DNA of 35,103 nucleotides from Asticcacaulis biprosthecium C19 (GCF_000204015.1 NZ_GL883078.1:650956-686058); one strand, 5' to 3'; counted from the first letter of the stretch, positions 23,217-32,946 are shown. Notes: a model not told the origin generated them from the letters alone. Made by a program: numbers and translations.

Positions 23217-24545
23217 ATGAAGGCCTTCCACCACCTGCTCGGCAACAATCTGGTGGCCAATATCACCAATTTCACCGTCTGGTTCGCCATCACCTTCTGG
23301 ATCATCCTCCAGACGCGGTCGGTCTTTGCCACAGGCATGATCGCCGGCATCTACCTGGTCTTCACCGCCGGCTTTGGCCTGTGGTTCGGCAGCCTGGTCG
23401 ACCATCACCTCAAGAAGACGGTCATGCTGGGTTCCAGCCTGGCCTCCGCCGTCTTCTATCTGCTGGCCCTGGGCTTCCTGCTGATCTCGCCGGCGGAGGT
23501 GTTTAAAAATCCCTATGGCTATCAACTCTGGATCTTCGTCCTGCTGACTATGCTGGGGGTGATTGCCGGCAATATCCGGGCGATCGCCCTGCCGACCGTC
23601 GTCACCCTCCTGGTGCCCGAAGACCGCCGCGACAAGGCCAATGGCCTGGTCGGCATGGTCGGCGGGATCGGCTTTCTCGTCACCTCGGGTATCAGCGGTC
23701 TGCTGGTGGCCGGCGGCGGCATGGTGGGCACCCTGATCTTCGCCCTGGTGTTCACGGGCCTGGCCTTTGCCCATCTGCTGTTCGTCAAGGTCGGCGAAAC
23801 CCGCACCGCGACGCCACCGGGCGAACCGGAGGCGCCCAAGAGGGTCGACATCAGGGGTACCATTGCGGTGGTCGCCGCCGTACCCGGCCTATTCGCGCTG
23901 ATCTTCTTCGCCACCTTCAACAACTTTCTGGGCGGCATCTTCATGGCGCTTCTGGACGCCTACGGCATGTCGATGGTGAACGAAGTCGTGTGGGGTTTCA
24001 CCTTCATGGTGGTGTCGACCGGATTTATCATCAGCGGCATCCTTATTTCGCGGTTCGGGCTGGGTAAAAAGCCTCTGCGAACCCTGCTGATCGTCAACCT
24101 GATCGCCTGGGTGACCTGCTGTGTCTTCACCCTGCAACAGTCCTTCTGGCTGCTGGCCGCCGGCGTTTTTGTGTGGATGCTGGTCAGTCCGTGGGCCGAG
24201 GCCGCCGAACAGACGACCCTGCAAAAGGTCGTTCCGCTGGAGCGTCAGGGGCGGGTGTTCGGTTTCGCTCAGTCGCTGGAACAGTCGGCGTCGCCGATCA
24301 CCGCCTTCCTGTTCGGGCCTCTGACCCAGTTCGTCTTCATACCGTTCATGACCGACGGATGGGGCGCCCGGACCATTGGTGATTGGTTTGGCACCGGCCC
24401 GGCGCGTGGCACCGCTCTGGTTTTCACCCTGGCCGGGATTATCGGGGTCATTGTGACCGTGCTGGCCTTCCGGTCAAAATCCTATCGCGACCTGTCGGCG
24501 GCCTATGCCAAGGCTCCGGCCGACGAGACTGTACCCGCCGGTTGA
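23217..24545 (+). CDS. Major facilitator superfamily transporter
   Basis: 442 aa from ATG 23217 (a GTG three codons up is possible). About 12 membrane helices in two halves, with a hydrophilic linker at about 205-220 (KVGETRTATPPGEPEAPKRV). The loop-2/3 region reads GLWFGSLVDHHLKK, a variant of the MFS GxxxDxxGRR motif, and TLLVPEDRRDKANGLVGMVG resembles the MFS_3/EntS-like group. The substrate cannot be told; drug or siderophore export is typical for the group. The divergent hydrolase and downstream antiporter give no hint. Confidence 0.88.
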   Translation: MKAFHHLLGNNLVANITNFTVWFAITFWIILQTRSVFATGMIAGIYLVFTAGFGLWFGSLVDHHLKKTVMLGSSLASAVFYLLALGFLLISPAEVFKNPYGYQLWIFVLLTMLGVIAGNIRAIALPTVVTLLVPEDRRDKANGLVGMVGGIGFLVTSGISGLLVAGGGMVGTLIFALVFTGLAFAHLLFVKVGETRTATPPGEPEAPKRVDIRGTIAVVAAVPGLFALIFFATFNNFLGGIFMALLDAYGMSMVNEVVWGFTFMVVSTGFIISGILISRFGLGKKPLRTLLIVNLIAWVTCCVFTLQQSFWLLAAGVFVWMLVSPWAEAAEQTTLQKVVPLERQGRVFGFAQSLEQSASPITAFLFGPLTQFVFIPFMTDGWGARTIGDWFGTGPARGTALVFTLAGIIGVIVTVLAFRSKSYRDLSAAYAKAPADETVPAG

Positions 24546-24600
24546 CAGCGCCCCGTCAGGCGCTACGGTCGTAGCGCAACTTCTGGCCGGGGACAGCGTC

Positions 24601-26175
24601 ATGCATCTGTTTGAACTCGTGATCGCCATGCTGCTGGCGATCATCGCCCTGCATTTTATCGCGCGGAAACTGAACCTGCCGCCGGCCGTGGCGCTGCTGG
24701 CCGGCGGGACCCTGCTGGCCTTTATCCCGGGCCTGCCGCAAATCCATCTCGATCCGGCCCTGGTCCTGGTCATCTTCCTGCCGCCCCTGCTGATGGACGG
24801 CGCCTGGTTCATCGCCTTCGCCCAGTTGCGTAAGCACATTTTGGGGGTCGGATCGCTGGCCATCGGCGCCGTGATCTTCACCACGGTCGCCGTCGCGGTC
24901 GTCACCCACTGGCTGTTCCCCGCCCTGCCCTGGGCCGCCTGCGCGGTGCTGGGGGCCATCGTCGCCCCGCCCGACGCGGTATCGGCCCGCGCCGTACTGC
25001 AGCAGGTCCACTTGCCCAAACGCCCGGCAACCTTGCTGGAGGGCGAAAGCCTCCTCAATGACGCCACCGGCCTGGTGCTGTTCCGTTTTGCCGTAGCGGC
25101 CGGGGTCACGGGGACCTTTAGCGCCGTCGACGCCTTGCAGAGCTTTGCCGTCTTGGCCCTGGGCGGCGCTGCGGTCGGCGCGGCCGTCGCTGGCGCCTGG
25201 GTAGTGCTGGCGCGGCACCTGAAGGACGAATACTTGATCATCGCCGCTTCGTGCCTGACGGCCTGGGCCGCCTATCTGGCGGCCGAAATGCTGCACGTCT
25301 CAGGTGTCATCGCCACGGTCGTCGCCGGCCTGATCTGCGGCTGGTATCAGCATGTCGTCTTTTCGGCGGCGGTGCGCATCCGCGGGACGTCGTTCTGGAC
25401 CGTGCTAATCTTCCTGATGGAGGCCATGGTCTTCATGTTGATCGGCTCGTCGCTGCGCGGTGTGCTGGAACGGGTCGGCGGCATCGGCGTGGTGTTCGAA
25501 CAGATGGCCATCCCCATTCTGCTGATCCTGCTGGCCCTGACCGTGGCGCGGTTTGCCTGGGTGTTCGGGTCGGATTTGATTATCCTGGTGGTACGCCGGT
25601 TGGGCTGGACGAAGTCGAAGCCGCTGGGGCCCAAATGCGCCACAGTCATAAGCTGGGCCGGCATGCGTGGCGTGGTGACCCTGGCTGTCGCGCTTAGCGT
25701 CCCCGAAACCTTTCCCGGCCGTGATTTCATGCTGGTGGCGGCGTTCGCGGTCATCCTGGGCACCGTGGTGATCCAGGGCATGACCCTGGGCAAGGTCATC
25801 CAATGGGCCGGGTTGGAGGAAAGCCATAGCGACCGGCCGCGCATGACGATGAACCAGGCCGAAGCCTCGATGGCCCAGGCCCAGGCCGTGGTCGTTGAAA
25901 AACTGGCCTATGATGACGATGGCAAGCTGATCCATCCGCAACTGCTGGAGCGCTACAGCAAGCGCGCGGTGCTGAGCGTCGAATATGCCGCCGACAAGGA
26001 AAGCTTTCAGCCGCGGCTGCATGCCCATTTCGACCTGGTCCTGGCGGCGGTGGCCGCCGGCCGGGCCGAACTGATCCGGCTGCATCGTGCCGGCGAGATC
26101 GACGACCATGTCTTGCATGAACTGGAGCGCGATCTGGACCTGGAAGAACTGAGCGCGATTTCGGCGAAGGCGTAG
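24601..26175 (+). CDS. Na+/H+ antiporter, CPA1 family
   Basis: 524 aa from ATG 24601, 55 nt after the MFS stop; the open frame upstream has no good start. About 12 membrane segments cover residues 1-420. Transport motifs: VIFLPPLLMDGAWFIAFAQL, the pore Asp block LGAIVAPPDAVSARAVLQQV, and LEGESLLNDATGLVLFRFAV. The Arg-containing SWAGMRGVVTLAVALSVPET lies near 395. The last 100 residues are a soluble helical tail. It exchanges Na+ (or K+) for H+ at the inner membrane in pH and salt homeostasis. The stop meets the convergent oxidase gene with no bases between. Confidence 0.93.
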   Translation: MHLFELVIAMLLAIIALHFIARKLNLPPAVALLAGGTLLAFIPGLPQIHLDPALVLVIFLPPLLMDGAWFIAFAQLRKHILGVGSLAIGAVIFTTVAVAVVTHWLFPALPWAACAVLGAIVAPPDAVSARAVLQQVHLPKRPATLLEGESLLNDATGLVLFRFAVAAGVTGTFSAVDALQSFAVLALGGAAVGAAVAGAWVVLARHLKDEYLIIAASCLTAWAAYLAAEMLHVSGVIATVVAGLICGWYQHVVFSAAVRIRGTSFWTVLIFLMEAMVFMLIGSSLRGVLERVGGIGVVFEQMAIPILLILLALTVARFAWVFGSDLIILVVRRLGWTKSKPLGPKCATVISWAGMRGVVTLAVALSVPETFPGRDFMLVAAFAVILGTVVIQGMTLGKVIQWAGLEESHSDRPRMTMNQAEASMAQAQAVVVEKLAYDDDGKLIHPQLLERYSKRAVLSVEYAADKESFQPRLHAHFDLVLAAVAAGRAELIRLHRAGEIDDHVLHELERDLDLEELSAISAKA

Positions 26176-27612
26176 CTACGGCTGCGGCTGCGGCTGCGGC
26201 AGGAATATCTTCTGCGGGTTCATCAGGTTTAGCGGATCCAGGGTCTGTTTGATGGCGCGCATGGTGGCGACAGCGTCGGCGCTGTGTTCCTGTATTAGGT
26301 ATTCGCGTTTGTTCAGCCCGATACCGTGCTCGCCGGTACAGGTACCGCCGCAGGCAAGGGCGCGTTCGATCATCGCCTGATAGACCGTCTTGGCCCTGGC
26401 GCGTTCTTCCGGAACGTCGGGATCCAGGCAGAACAGGACGTGGAAATTGCCGTCGCCGACATGGCCGACGATGGGCGCCAACAGGCCTTCGCGGGCAATG
26501 TCGGCGTGAACCGCTGTCACCGCTTCGTGCAGGTGCGACAGCGGCACGCAGACATCCGACGACCACACCACCGCCCCCGGCCGCAGAGATTTGCTGGCGA
26601 AATAGGCGTTGTGGCGCGCTTTCCAGAGGCGGTTGCGGTCTTCCGCCGCCGTCGCCCACTGGAAGCCCTCACCGCCGTTGTCGGCGGCGATCTCGGCGGC
26701 CATTTCGGCCTGCTCCGCGACGGAGGCGTCGCTGCCGTGGAATTCGAGGAACAGGTGCGGCTTGTCGGGCAGGCCGAGTTGCGACCAGGCATTGCAGGCG
26801 CGGACCTGGGCTTCGTCGAGGAACTCGACGCGGGCGACGGGAATGCCCGACAGCATGATCTGCTGAACAGCGGTGATGGCGCCGCCAATAGTGTCGAAGG
26901 CGCAGGTCGCCGCCCCGATCGCCGCCGGAAGCCCATGGAGCTTCAAGCGGATCTCGGTGATGATGCCGAGCGTGCCTTCGGAGCCGATATAGAGGTGGGT
27001 CAGATCGTAACCCGCCGCCGACTTGCGCGCCCGGCCACCGGTTTTGATCACCGTGCCGTCGGGCTGGACCACGGTCAGCCCCAGGACATTGTGCGCCATG
27101 GTGCCGTAGCGCACGGCATTGGTGCCCGAGGCCCGCGTCGACGCCATACCGCCGATCGAGGCATTGGCGCCCGGATCGATCGGGAAGAACAGGCCCTGGT
27201 GGCGCAGGTCGTGATTGAGCTGTTCGCGTGTCACCCCGGCCTCGACCAGGACATCCATATTGTCGGCGCTGACGTCGAGGATGCGGCCCATACGCGCCAG
27301 GTTGATGGCCAGCCCGCCCTCGGGCGCGGTGATATGGCCTTCCAGCGAGGTGCCGGCGCCCGAAGCGATCATCGGGACGCGGTAACGGGTACAGATGGCC
27401 GCGATCTGCGAAACCTCAGCCGTGGTCAACGGAAAGGCGACCGCATCGGGCGGATAGGCTTCCGGAAAGGCTTCGCCGGTGGCGTATTGGGCGCGAATAG
27501 CTTGCGAGAGCGACAACCGGTCGCCCAGCAGGGCGTGAAGCTCGGCATGGCATTGTTGTGAAATGGCGCCGGACGACGGCGTTCGAAGCGTAGCAGGGTC
27601 CATTTTTGACAC
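26176..27612 (-). CDS. FAD-linked oxidase, GlcD / D-lactate dehydrogenase (cytochrome) type
   Basis: 478 aa from GTG 27610-27612, which has AAAGG 6 nt upstream; the ATG three codons on is the alternative. FAD_binding_4 domain at about 55-235: VPMIASGAGTSLEGHITAPE, GLFFPIDPGANASIGGMAST, GTNAVRYGTMAHNVLGLTVV, YIGSEGTLGIITE. C-terminal FAD-oxidase domain: GAVVWSSDVCVPLSHL, GHVGDGNFHVLF, GGTCTGEHGIGLNKREYL, PLNLMNPQKIF. It oxidises D-lactate or a related 2-hydroxy acid; glycolate oxidase would need GlcE and GlcF, absent here. The tail PQPQPQP comes from a GGCTGC hexamer repeat (about 26178-26200). Confidence 0.88.
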   Translation of the reverse strand: MSKMDPATLRTPSSGAISQQCHAELHALLGDRLSLSQAIRAQYATGEAFPEAYPPDAVAFPLTTAEVSQIAAICTRYRVPMIASGAGTSLEGHITAPEGGLAINLARMGRILDVSADNMDVLVEAGVTREQLNHDLRHQGLFFPIDPGANASIGGMASTRASGTNAVRYGTMAHNVLGLTVVQPDGTVIKTGGRARKSAAGYDLTHLYIGSEGTLGIITEIRLKLHGLPAAIGAATCAFDTIGGAITAVQQIMLSGIPVARVEFLDEAQVRACNAWSQLGLPDKPHLFLEFHGSDASVAEQAEMAAEIAADNGGEGFQWATAAEDRNRLWKARHNAYFASKSLRPGAVVWSSDVCVPLSHLHEAVTAVHADIAREGLLAPIVGHVGDGNFHVLFCLDPDVPEERARAKTVYQAMIERALACGGTCTGEHGIGLNKREYLIQEHSADAVATMRAIKQTLDPLNLMNPQKIFLPQPQPQP

Positions 27613-27625
27613 GTATGACCTTTGT

Positions 27626-28027
27626 TTAAGACCAGAGATCGCGCACGCAGCGCCCCTGGGATGGCAGGTCTTCGAAGCTGTTCAGGCCGTCAAAATGATC
27701 GATCGGCAGGTCATGGACCAAATCGGGCGGCGCAAGCCGCAGGTTGACCGCCATGCGCCGGCGGCCATCTTCCTCAAGCCGCAGACCACGCCAGCTCAGG
27801 ACACAGGCGCAGGAGGGACAGAACAGGATTTCCAGTGACGGCGTGTCCTTGCCAATTCGAGTATAGGACTGCGTCTGCCCAGTGACCGCGATGCGTCCGT
27901 CTTCGTAGTCATAGGCCCACAGGGCGCCGTAGCGTCGGCAGAGCGTGCAGTTGCACGCCGTGATCGAGCCCGGATCGCCGGTTAGCGACCAACGCGTCTT
28001 GCCGCAATGACATGAGCCTGTCAGCAT
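27626..28027 (-). CDS. GFA family (CENP-V/GFA domain) zinc protein
   Basis: 133 aa. Zinc-site cysteines: GSCHCGKTRW near residues 5-8, then CNCTLCRRYG at 25-30, and CPSCACVL near 70-75, the layout of the glutathione-dependent formaldehyde-activating fold. Most such proteins have no proven substrate, and formaldehyde activity should not be assumed. It lies 13 nt upstream of the FAD oxidase on the same strand, so the two may share a transcript. Confidence 0.88.
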   Translation of the reverse strand: MLTGSCHCGKTRWSLTGDPGSITACNCTLCRRYGALWAYDYEDGRIAVTGQTQSYTRIGKDTPSLEILFCPSCACVLSWRGLRLEEDGRRRMAVNLRLAPPDLVHDLPIDHFDGLNSFEDLPSQGRCVRDLWS

Positions 28028-28107
28028 GCGCGTGCTGCCCTCCGTTCAAGAATGCCATCCTGCATCAGTCGCGCAACGACGGCAATGGGCGCCTTCGGCA
28101 GGTCGTA

Positions 28108-28617
28108 TCAGGAGGCCGCGCGGACACCGGAATGCATCATGTCGATCTTGCCGATCAGGGCGTCGTGGCCCAGGATCATGTCGACATTGACGCCGTCGCT
28201 GGCCAGAGGCAGGCGCAACCAGAACAGGCTCAGGCCCATGGCGCCGCGCCAGGCCATGGAATGCAAGCCGACATTTGGCTTTCTCTGTTCAACGACAAAG
28301 GTCAGGGCCTCGGCCCAATATTCCGCTTCGGGTGGCGTATAGATGCCGTCCAGGGTCTTGCCGGTGATTTCGCCGCCATAGGCGGCGAACAGGTCGGTGC
28401 CGGCCAGGCGCTGGCGGAAACTGTTCGCCAGATTGTCGGGATGAGGTTCCAGGACATCGATCAGGCTGATGGTCGGCAGGCGGCGCTTGATGGCCGCAGG
28501 ATCGAGGTCGGCCCGCGACGGCAAACGGCCGCGTTGCCGCAAACTCTTCCAGTAGCGAAAGATATCTTCGTGCGAGCGCAGACCCGCCAACATTTCGGAA
28601 GCCAAACCCGCCATCAC
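28108..28617 (-). CDS. PAS_5 domain protein
   Basis: 169 aa from GTG 28617 with ATG as the second codon (28614). Single PAS_5 domain, common in Alphaproteobacteria: IFRYWKSLRQRGRLPSRADL, DPAAIKRRLPTISLIDVLEP, NSFRQRLAGTDLFAAYGGEI, TGKTLDGIY. No output domain is attached. The family includes polarity and cell-cycle factors such as Caulobacter MopJ-like PAS proteins, but this gene cannot be equated with one from sequence alone. It lies 80 bp from the GFA gene. Confidence 0.82.
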   Translation of the reverse strand: MMAGLASEMLAGLRSHEDIFRYWKSLRQRGRLPSRADLDPAAIKRRLPTISLIDVLEPHPDNLANSFRQRLAGTDLFAAYGGEITGKTLDGIYTPPEAEYWAEALTFVVEQRKPNVGLHSMAWRGAMGLSLFWLRLPLASDGVNVDMILGHDALIGKIDMMHSGVRAAS

Positions 28618-28827
28618 GAAAAGAACATGCGCCCCTGACTGCTAAAAACTCAATATGGACGTTGCCCCGAATGAGAACAACGTGTGAACACTTGAAGTTT
28701 GACTTTAAAAACGGCCCGCGCCTGCGCGAATCACCTGAATTCACCTTCTCTTAACTGGTGAATCCTTGGCAAGCGAAAAAGGGTTAATGACGCCTTATTC
28801 CCGCCGCGATTGGCTGTGGAACAACGC
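28618..28827. other. Non-coding stretch between the PAS gene and the mucR terminator
   Basis: No gene found. It presumably carries the PAS gene promoter on the minus strand. TTAA-N7-TTAT at 28784-28798 is one base from a CtrA box. A GAAAAAGGGTTAATG stretch on the plus strand leads into no convincing gene. Confidence 0.35.
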
Positions 28828-28855
28828 AAAAACCCCGCGCTTTCAAGGCGCGGGG
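28828..28855 (-). terminator. Rho-independent terminator after mucR
   Basis: CCCCGCGC (28833-28840) and GCGCGGGG (28848-28855) form an 8-bp stem around 7 nt. On the minus strand it ends in TTTTT. It lies about 80 nt after the mucR stop. Confidence 0.85.
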
Positions 28856-28932
28856 CTTCGCAAATATCTGGAGGTAAGCTACACCCTACACTTCAGCGTA
28901 AGGTTGCAGGCTACCAGATTTCTCCCAGGAGC

Positions 28933-29364
28933 TTACTTAGCGCCGCGGGTCGTCTTGCGGGTTACCTGACGGCCGCCCTGGCCCAGGCCCATCTGCTTGG
29001 CCAGGTCCGAACGCGCCTTGGCGTAGTTCGGGGCGACCATCGGGTAATCCTTGGGCAGGTTCCACTTGGCGCGGTAGTCTTCCGGGCTCATGCCGTACTT
29101 GGTGCGCAGGTGACGCTTCAGCGACTTGAACTTGCGGCCATCTTCGAGGCAGATGATGTAATCGCTGGAGATAGACTTCTTGACCGAAACGGCCGGTTCC
29201 TTCGGCGCTTCGACCTTGGTTTCTTCGCCTGACGAAATAGAGTTCAGGGCCTGATACACGCTTTGAATCAGCGAGGGCAGTTCACTGGCGGGAACCGAAT
29301 TGTTGCCGACAAACGCGGAAACGATGTCCGCCGTCATGTCCAAGGTATCGGTCTTGTTTTCCAT
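28933..29364 (-). CDS. mucR: MucR/Ros-type transcriptional regulator
   Basis: 143 aa. N-terminal oligomerisation part TADIVSAFVGNNSVPASELP, SLIQSVYQALNSI, an EAPKEPAVSVKKSI linker, then the DNA-binding domain CLEDGRKFKSLKRHLRTKYG, MSPEDYRAKWNLPKDYPMVA, PNYAKARSDLAKQMGLGQGG. AGGA lies about 10 nt before ATG. In the zinc-finger position Cys72 and His85 remain, but the second Cys is Asp75 and the two later His are Lys89 and Tyr90. Zinc-free Ros/MucR homologues are known. The family binds AT-rich promoters; in Caulobacter MucR1/2 act with SciP in cell-cycle control. Confidence 0.93.
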   Translation of the reverse strand: MENKTDTLDMTADIVSAFVGNNSVPASELPSLIQSVYQALNSISSGEETKVEAPKEPAVSVKKSISSDYIICLEDGRKFKSLKRHLRTKYGMSPEDYRAKWNLPKDYPMVAPNYAKARSDLAKQMGLGQGGRQVTRKTTRGAK

Positions 29365-29603
29365 TACACTAATCCTGTTAAAATTATGAGCTTTACCTAA
29401 GCCAGGGTTTCGAAATATTCAAGCCGAAACGTTAAAAAAAATGCTCTACACCTGATTATCGCTATAGAGTTACTTGTCTCGCCCTAAATGGGCGAATCAC
29501 GAAAGTAAATCCTGCGCGGGAATAATGGCAACCCAATGGACAGGCCTGAAAAAGGTCCGTCGATTCCGGTTACGGTAAAAGCCGCAAGGAATTCTGCGAG
29601 CTT
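29365..29603. promoter_or_regulatory. mucR 5' region with two inverted repeats
   Basis: 239 bp, AT-rich, between the DUF2336 stop and mucR. GTTTCG and CGAAAC are arranged as an inverted repeat around 29408-29431, about 45-70 nt before the mucR ATG. TCGCCC-TAAAT-GGGCGA at 29479-29495 is a perfect hairpin without a T run. MucR proteins usually repress themselves, so these are candidate binding or mRNA structures. No gene is seen. Confidence 0.4.
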
Positions 29604-30884
29604 TCAGCTCTTCAAGTCTTGGGCAAACGCCAGCATGGCGGCGCGCTGCGGGACGCTGAGACCTTCCAGTTCGACTTCTTCGCCGCTGGACAGAGCGCGC
29701 AGCATCACGTGTGTCAGGGCCGAGGACAGCGACCAGTTCCAATAGCGCAGCACGGTCTGGGCGCGATCGACGCCAAGCACGTCATAGGTGATCAAAACTT
29801 CGGCCAAGTGCGGATGGGTCGTACCGTCCGGCCCCTTCATCGGCCGACGCAGGGCCTTCCACAGGGCGCGCAGCGCGCGCTTGCTCAGTCCCGTGGCTTT
29901 GCACAACACGGCCAACCCTTCGCCGCCACGGTCACGCAGCAGTTTCGCGCCGGTCGACGGTTTGATGCCGGACAGATAGGAGATTTCTTCGGCCATTTTG
30001 CGCGTCATGCCCAGGGTGGCCGCATCGGCAATGGCGGCTTCCAGCGACTTGTACGGGCTCTTCTTCAGCGCCTCGCGGTTACGCTGGCGCCGTTCGATGA
30101 ACTGCAGCGCCTTGCGCGACGTAGCGTCCTGCCACTTTTCTTCGGCCGCCATGGCAAAGACGTCGCCCGCCATGTCCTGCATGATTTCGCGGTTGACGCC
30201 GAAGCGGCTGAGGATCTGGCGGCGGATATCGGTTTCCGCCCACCAGAACAGGATATAGGCCGATGACGGCCGCAGTTCCGGCCGCTTCATAATCAACGGG
30301 ACCAGCGAGGGCTCGTTCTGGCTCATGGCCACGATGGTTTCGATGGCCGTCTGAGACAGGGTCGTCTTCGCGTTGCGCAGCAGGACCTCGACGACCGACA
30401 GGCTTTCGCTGTTGATCAGGGTGTCGGAGACAATGCTCGACAGGTTCTTGCGGGCCGCCAGCATCAGGCGGTGCGCGGTCTTGCCATGACGGGCGGCAAA
30501 AAAGAGGTCGCCGTCATTCAGCGCATCGCAGGTTTCGATCAGCGGTCGGGCGACGTCGATGTCGTCGACGATCAACAGGCGGACGAGCGAATTGGGGACT
30601 TCGGCCAGGATGGCCAGACGGCGCGCTACGCGGGCGCGGTCCTCGACCTCGGCCTCACGCAGCATCTCGACCAAGAGGTCGGCCGTGACGGCGCGTTCGA
30701 AAGCGTTGATGCGCGATTCCGGCAGGCAGACGACGTCAGCCAGGCGCCGCATCAGAACGTGGCGGGCCTGGAATTTCGGGGCTTCGTCGCGGATTTCCGG
30801 GCTAAGGTCATTGGCAACGGCCGGGCCGCCGCCCTCCTTGTAGGGGTCGCTCTCTGAACGGGACGGCATTGCGGCACTCGACAT
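29604..30884 (-). CDS. DUF2336 domain protein
   Basis: 426 aa; an ATG at codon 6 (30869) is an alternative start. Soluble and almost all helical, with HEAT-like repeats: RRLADVVCLPESRINAFERA, ARRLAILAEVPNSLVRLLIV, DIDVARPLIETCDALNDGDL, ARKNLSSIVSDTLIN, SVVEVLLRNAKTTLSQTAIE and onward. This is the DUF2336 family of Alphaproteobacteria, with no known function. No signal peptide or catalytic motif is seen. It lies between cysK and mucR on the same strand, 87 bp from cysK with a hairpin in between. Confidence 0.85.
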   Translation of the reverse strand: MSSAAMPSRSESDPYKEGGGPAVANDLSPEIRDEAPKFQARHVLMRRLADVVCLPESRINAFERAVTADLLVEMLREAEVEDRARVARRLAILAEVPNSLVRLLIVDDIDVARPLIETCDALNDGDLFFAARHGKTAHRLMLAARKNLSSIVSDTLINSESLSVVEVLLRNAKTTLSQTAIETIVAMSQNEPSLVPLIMKRPELRPSSAYILFWWAETDIRRQILSRFGVNREIMQDMAGDVFAMAAEEKWQDATSRKALQFIERRQRNREALKKSPYKSLEAAIADAATLGMTRKMAEEISYLSGIKPSTGAKLLRDRGGEGLAVLCKATGLSKRALRALWKALRRPMKGPDGTTHPHLAEVLITYDVLGVDRAQTVLRYWNWSLSSALTHVMLRALSSGEEVELEGLSVPQRAAMLAFAQDLKS

Positions 30885-30937
30885 GCGGCCATGATGCCCC
30901 GGCAGGCGTTAATCTTTTGTGTAGAGCGGGCGGGTAT

Positions 30938-30961
30938 GGGCGCAGGGAATTTCCTGCGCCC
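30938..30961 (-). terminator. Hairpin after cysK
   Basis: GGGCGCAGG (30938-30946) and CCTGCGCCC (30953-30961) form a perfect 9-bp stem with a 6-nt loop, starting 10 nt after the cysK stop on the minus strand. There is no T run on that strand, so it may stabilise the message rather than terminate well. Confidence 0.5.
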
Positions 30962-30971
30962 TTTCCGTAGC

Positions 30972-31964
<993 letters not shown>

Positions 31965-32042
31965 CGGGGGTCTCCGGAGTGTTCAAAGAGGATACGCACT
32001 GAACAAAATGTTAATAGGCCCAGATGCGTTCCTTGGCGCTCA

Positions 32043-32057
32043 TTAACCAGTCGTTAA
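32043..32057 (+). promoter_or_regulatory. CtrA box between cysK and chpT
   Basis: TTAACCAGTCGTTAA is a perfect TTAA-N7-TTAA match, followed by G. It lies 115 nt before the chpT ATG and about 80 nt before the cysK ATG on the other strand. Control of chpT by CtrA would be feedback within the phosphorelay (inference). Confidence 0.65.
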
Positions 32058-32172
32058 GGACTTATTTAGACATGTTAGCGCCTGTTGGCTTTGCAGTTAA
32101 GCCAAATCACCTCACATTTGCTGTGAGTAATTCTAACGCATACTGGCGCGGCGCAGCGCAAGGAAGAGCTTT

Positions 32173-32937
32173 ATGGACGATTATACCCCCCATCTGAGCC
32201 CCAAGCCCGTCGACCTTACGCCAGAAAGCGTTGCGGCGCCCGATGTCAGCGCTGCAGCGGCGGACGTGCAGGAGATGGCGGCGGAAATTCCCGCCGCTGC
32301 GGACTTCACCTCGCATGACCTGGCGACCCAGATGGTGGCCAAGCTGTGCCATGACTTTATTTCGCCCGCCGGCGCCATCATGTCTGGGCTCGACCTGCTG
32401 GATGATCCGTCGGCACAGGACATGCGCCAGGAGGCGCTGAACCTGATTGCGGCCTCCGCCAAGAAGATGGTGACCTTGGTTCACTTTGCCCGCGTGGCGT
32501 TCGGCGCGTCGAATTCCGCCGAAGCCTTTTCCGGCGGGCAACTGAACAAGATCCTGGGCGACGTCTTTTCGACCATGCGGGCGCAGCTCGACTTCGCCAT
32601 CGACGGCAACCTGATCTTCCCGAAGGCGGCGGCGCGGGCCCTGCTCAATCTGGGCCTGATCGCGGGCAATTCGCTGCCGACCGGTGGCACGGCACGGCTG
32701 GAGGCCCGGTTCAGCGACGACGGTATCCGGCTGATCGCGGAATCCCGCGGCCCGCGGGCGCGGCTGAAAGCCGAGGCCACAGAAGGCCTGAAGGGCCTGC
32801 CGCTGAGCGACGGCCTGGCTGGTCAGTGGATCCAGCCGCACTGGCTGTATGCGACGGTTCAGGAAGCCGGCGGAACCTTGGAGTTCCGGGCGGATACCGA
32901 CGCGTTGTTCTTTGAGATCAACCTGCCGGCGGCTTGA
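32173..32937 (+). CDS. chpT: Histidine phosphotransferase ChpT
   Basis: Passes phosphate from CckA to CtrA and CpdR in the Caulobacterales cell-cycle relay. 254 aa. The H-box is LCHDFISPAGAIMSGLDLLD with phospho-His60, in a dimerising helical hairpin (residues about 48-125: DMRQEALNLIAASAKKMVTL, VHFARVAFGAS). A degenerate histidine-kinase-like ATPase fold follows (NLIFPKAAARALLNLGLIAG, GGTLEFRADTDALFFEINLP) without ATP-binding N, G1 or G2 boxes, as in ChpT. The first 45 residues are an acidic, Ala/Pro-rich extension. GGAAGAG precedes ATG. Confidence 0.92.
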   Translation: MDDYTPHLSPKPVDLTPESVAAPDVSAAAADVQEMAAEIPAAADFTSHDLATQMVAKLCHDFISPAGAIMSGLDLLDDPSAQDMRQEALNLIAASAKKMVTLVHFARVAFGASNSAEAFSGGQLNKILGDVFSTMRAQLDFAIDGNLIFPKAAARALLNLGLIAGNSLPTGGTARLEARFSDDGIRLIAESRGPRARLKAEATEGLKGLPLSDGLAGQWIQPHWLYATVQEAGGTLEFRADTDALFFEINLPAA

Positions 32938-32946
32938 GGTCGCGCT

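Noticed and set aside
26326-27561. 411-aa plus-strand frame opposite the FAD oxidase
   Set aside because: Antisense shadow with His/Asp/Arg/Gly-rich composition and no domain.
27626-28027. Formaldehyde-activating enzyme as a firm function
   Set aside because: The GFA fold is clear but activity is unproven for most members and no formaldehyde pathway gene is nearby.
28784-28798. CtrA box near the PAS gene
   Set aside because: TTAA-N7-TTAT has one mismatch and no supporting promoter elements.
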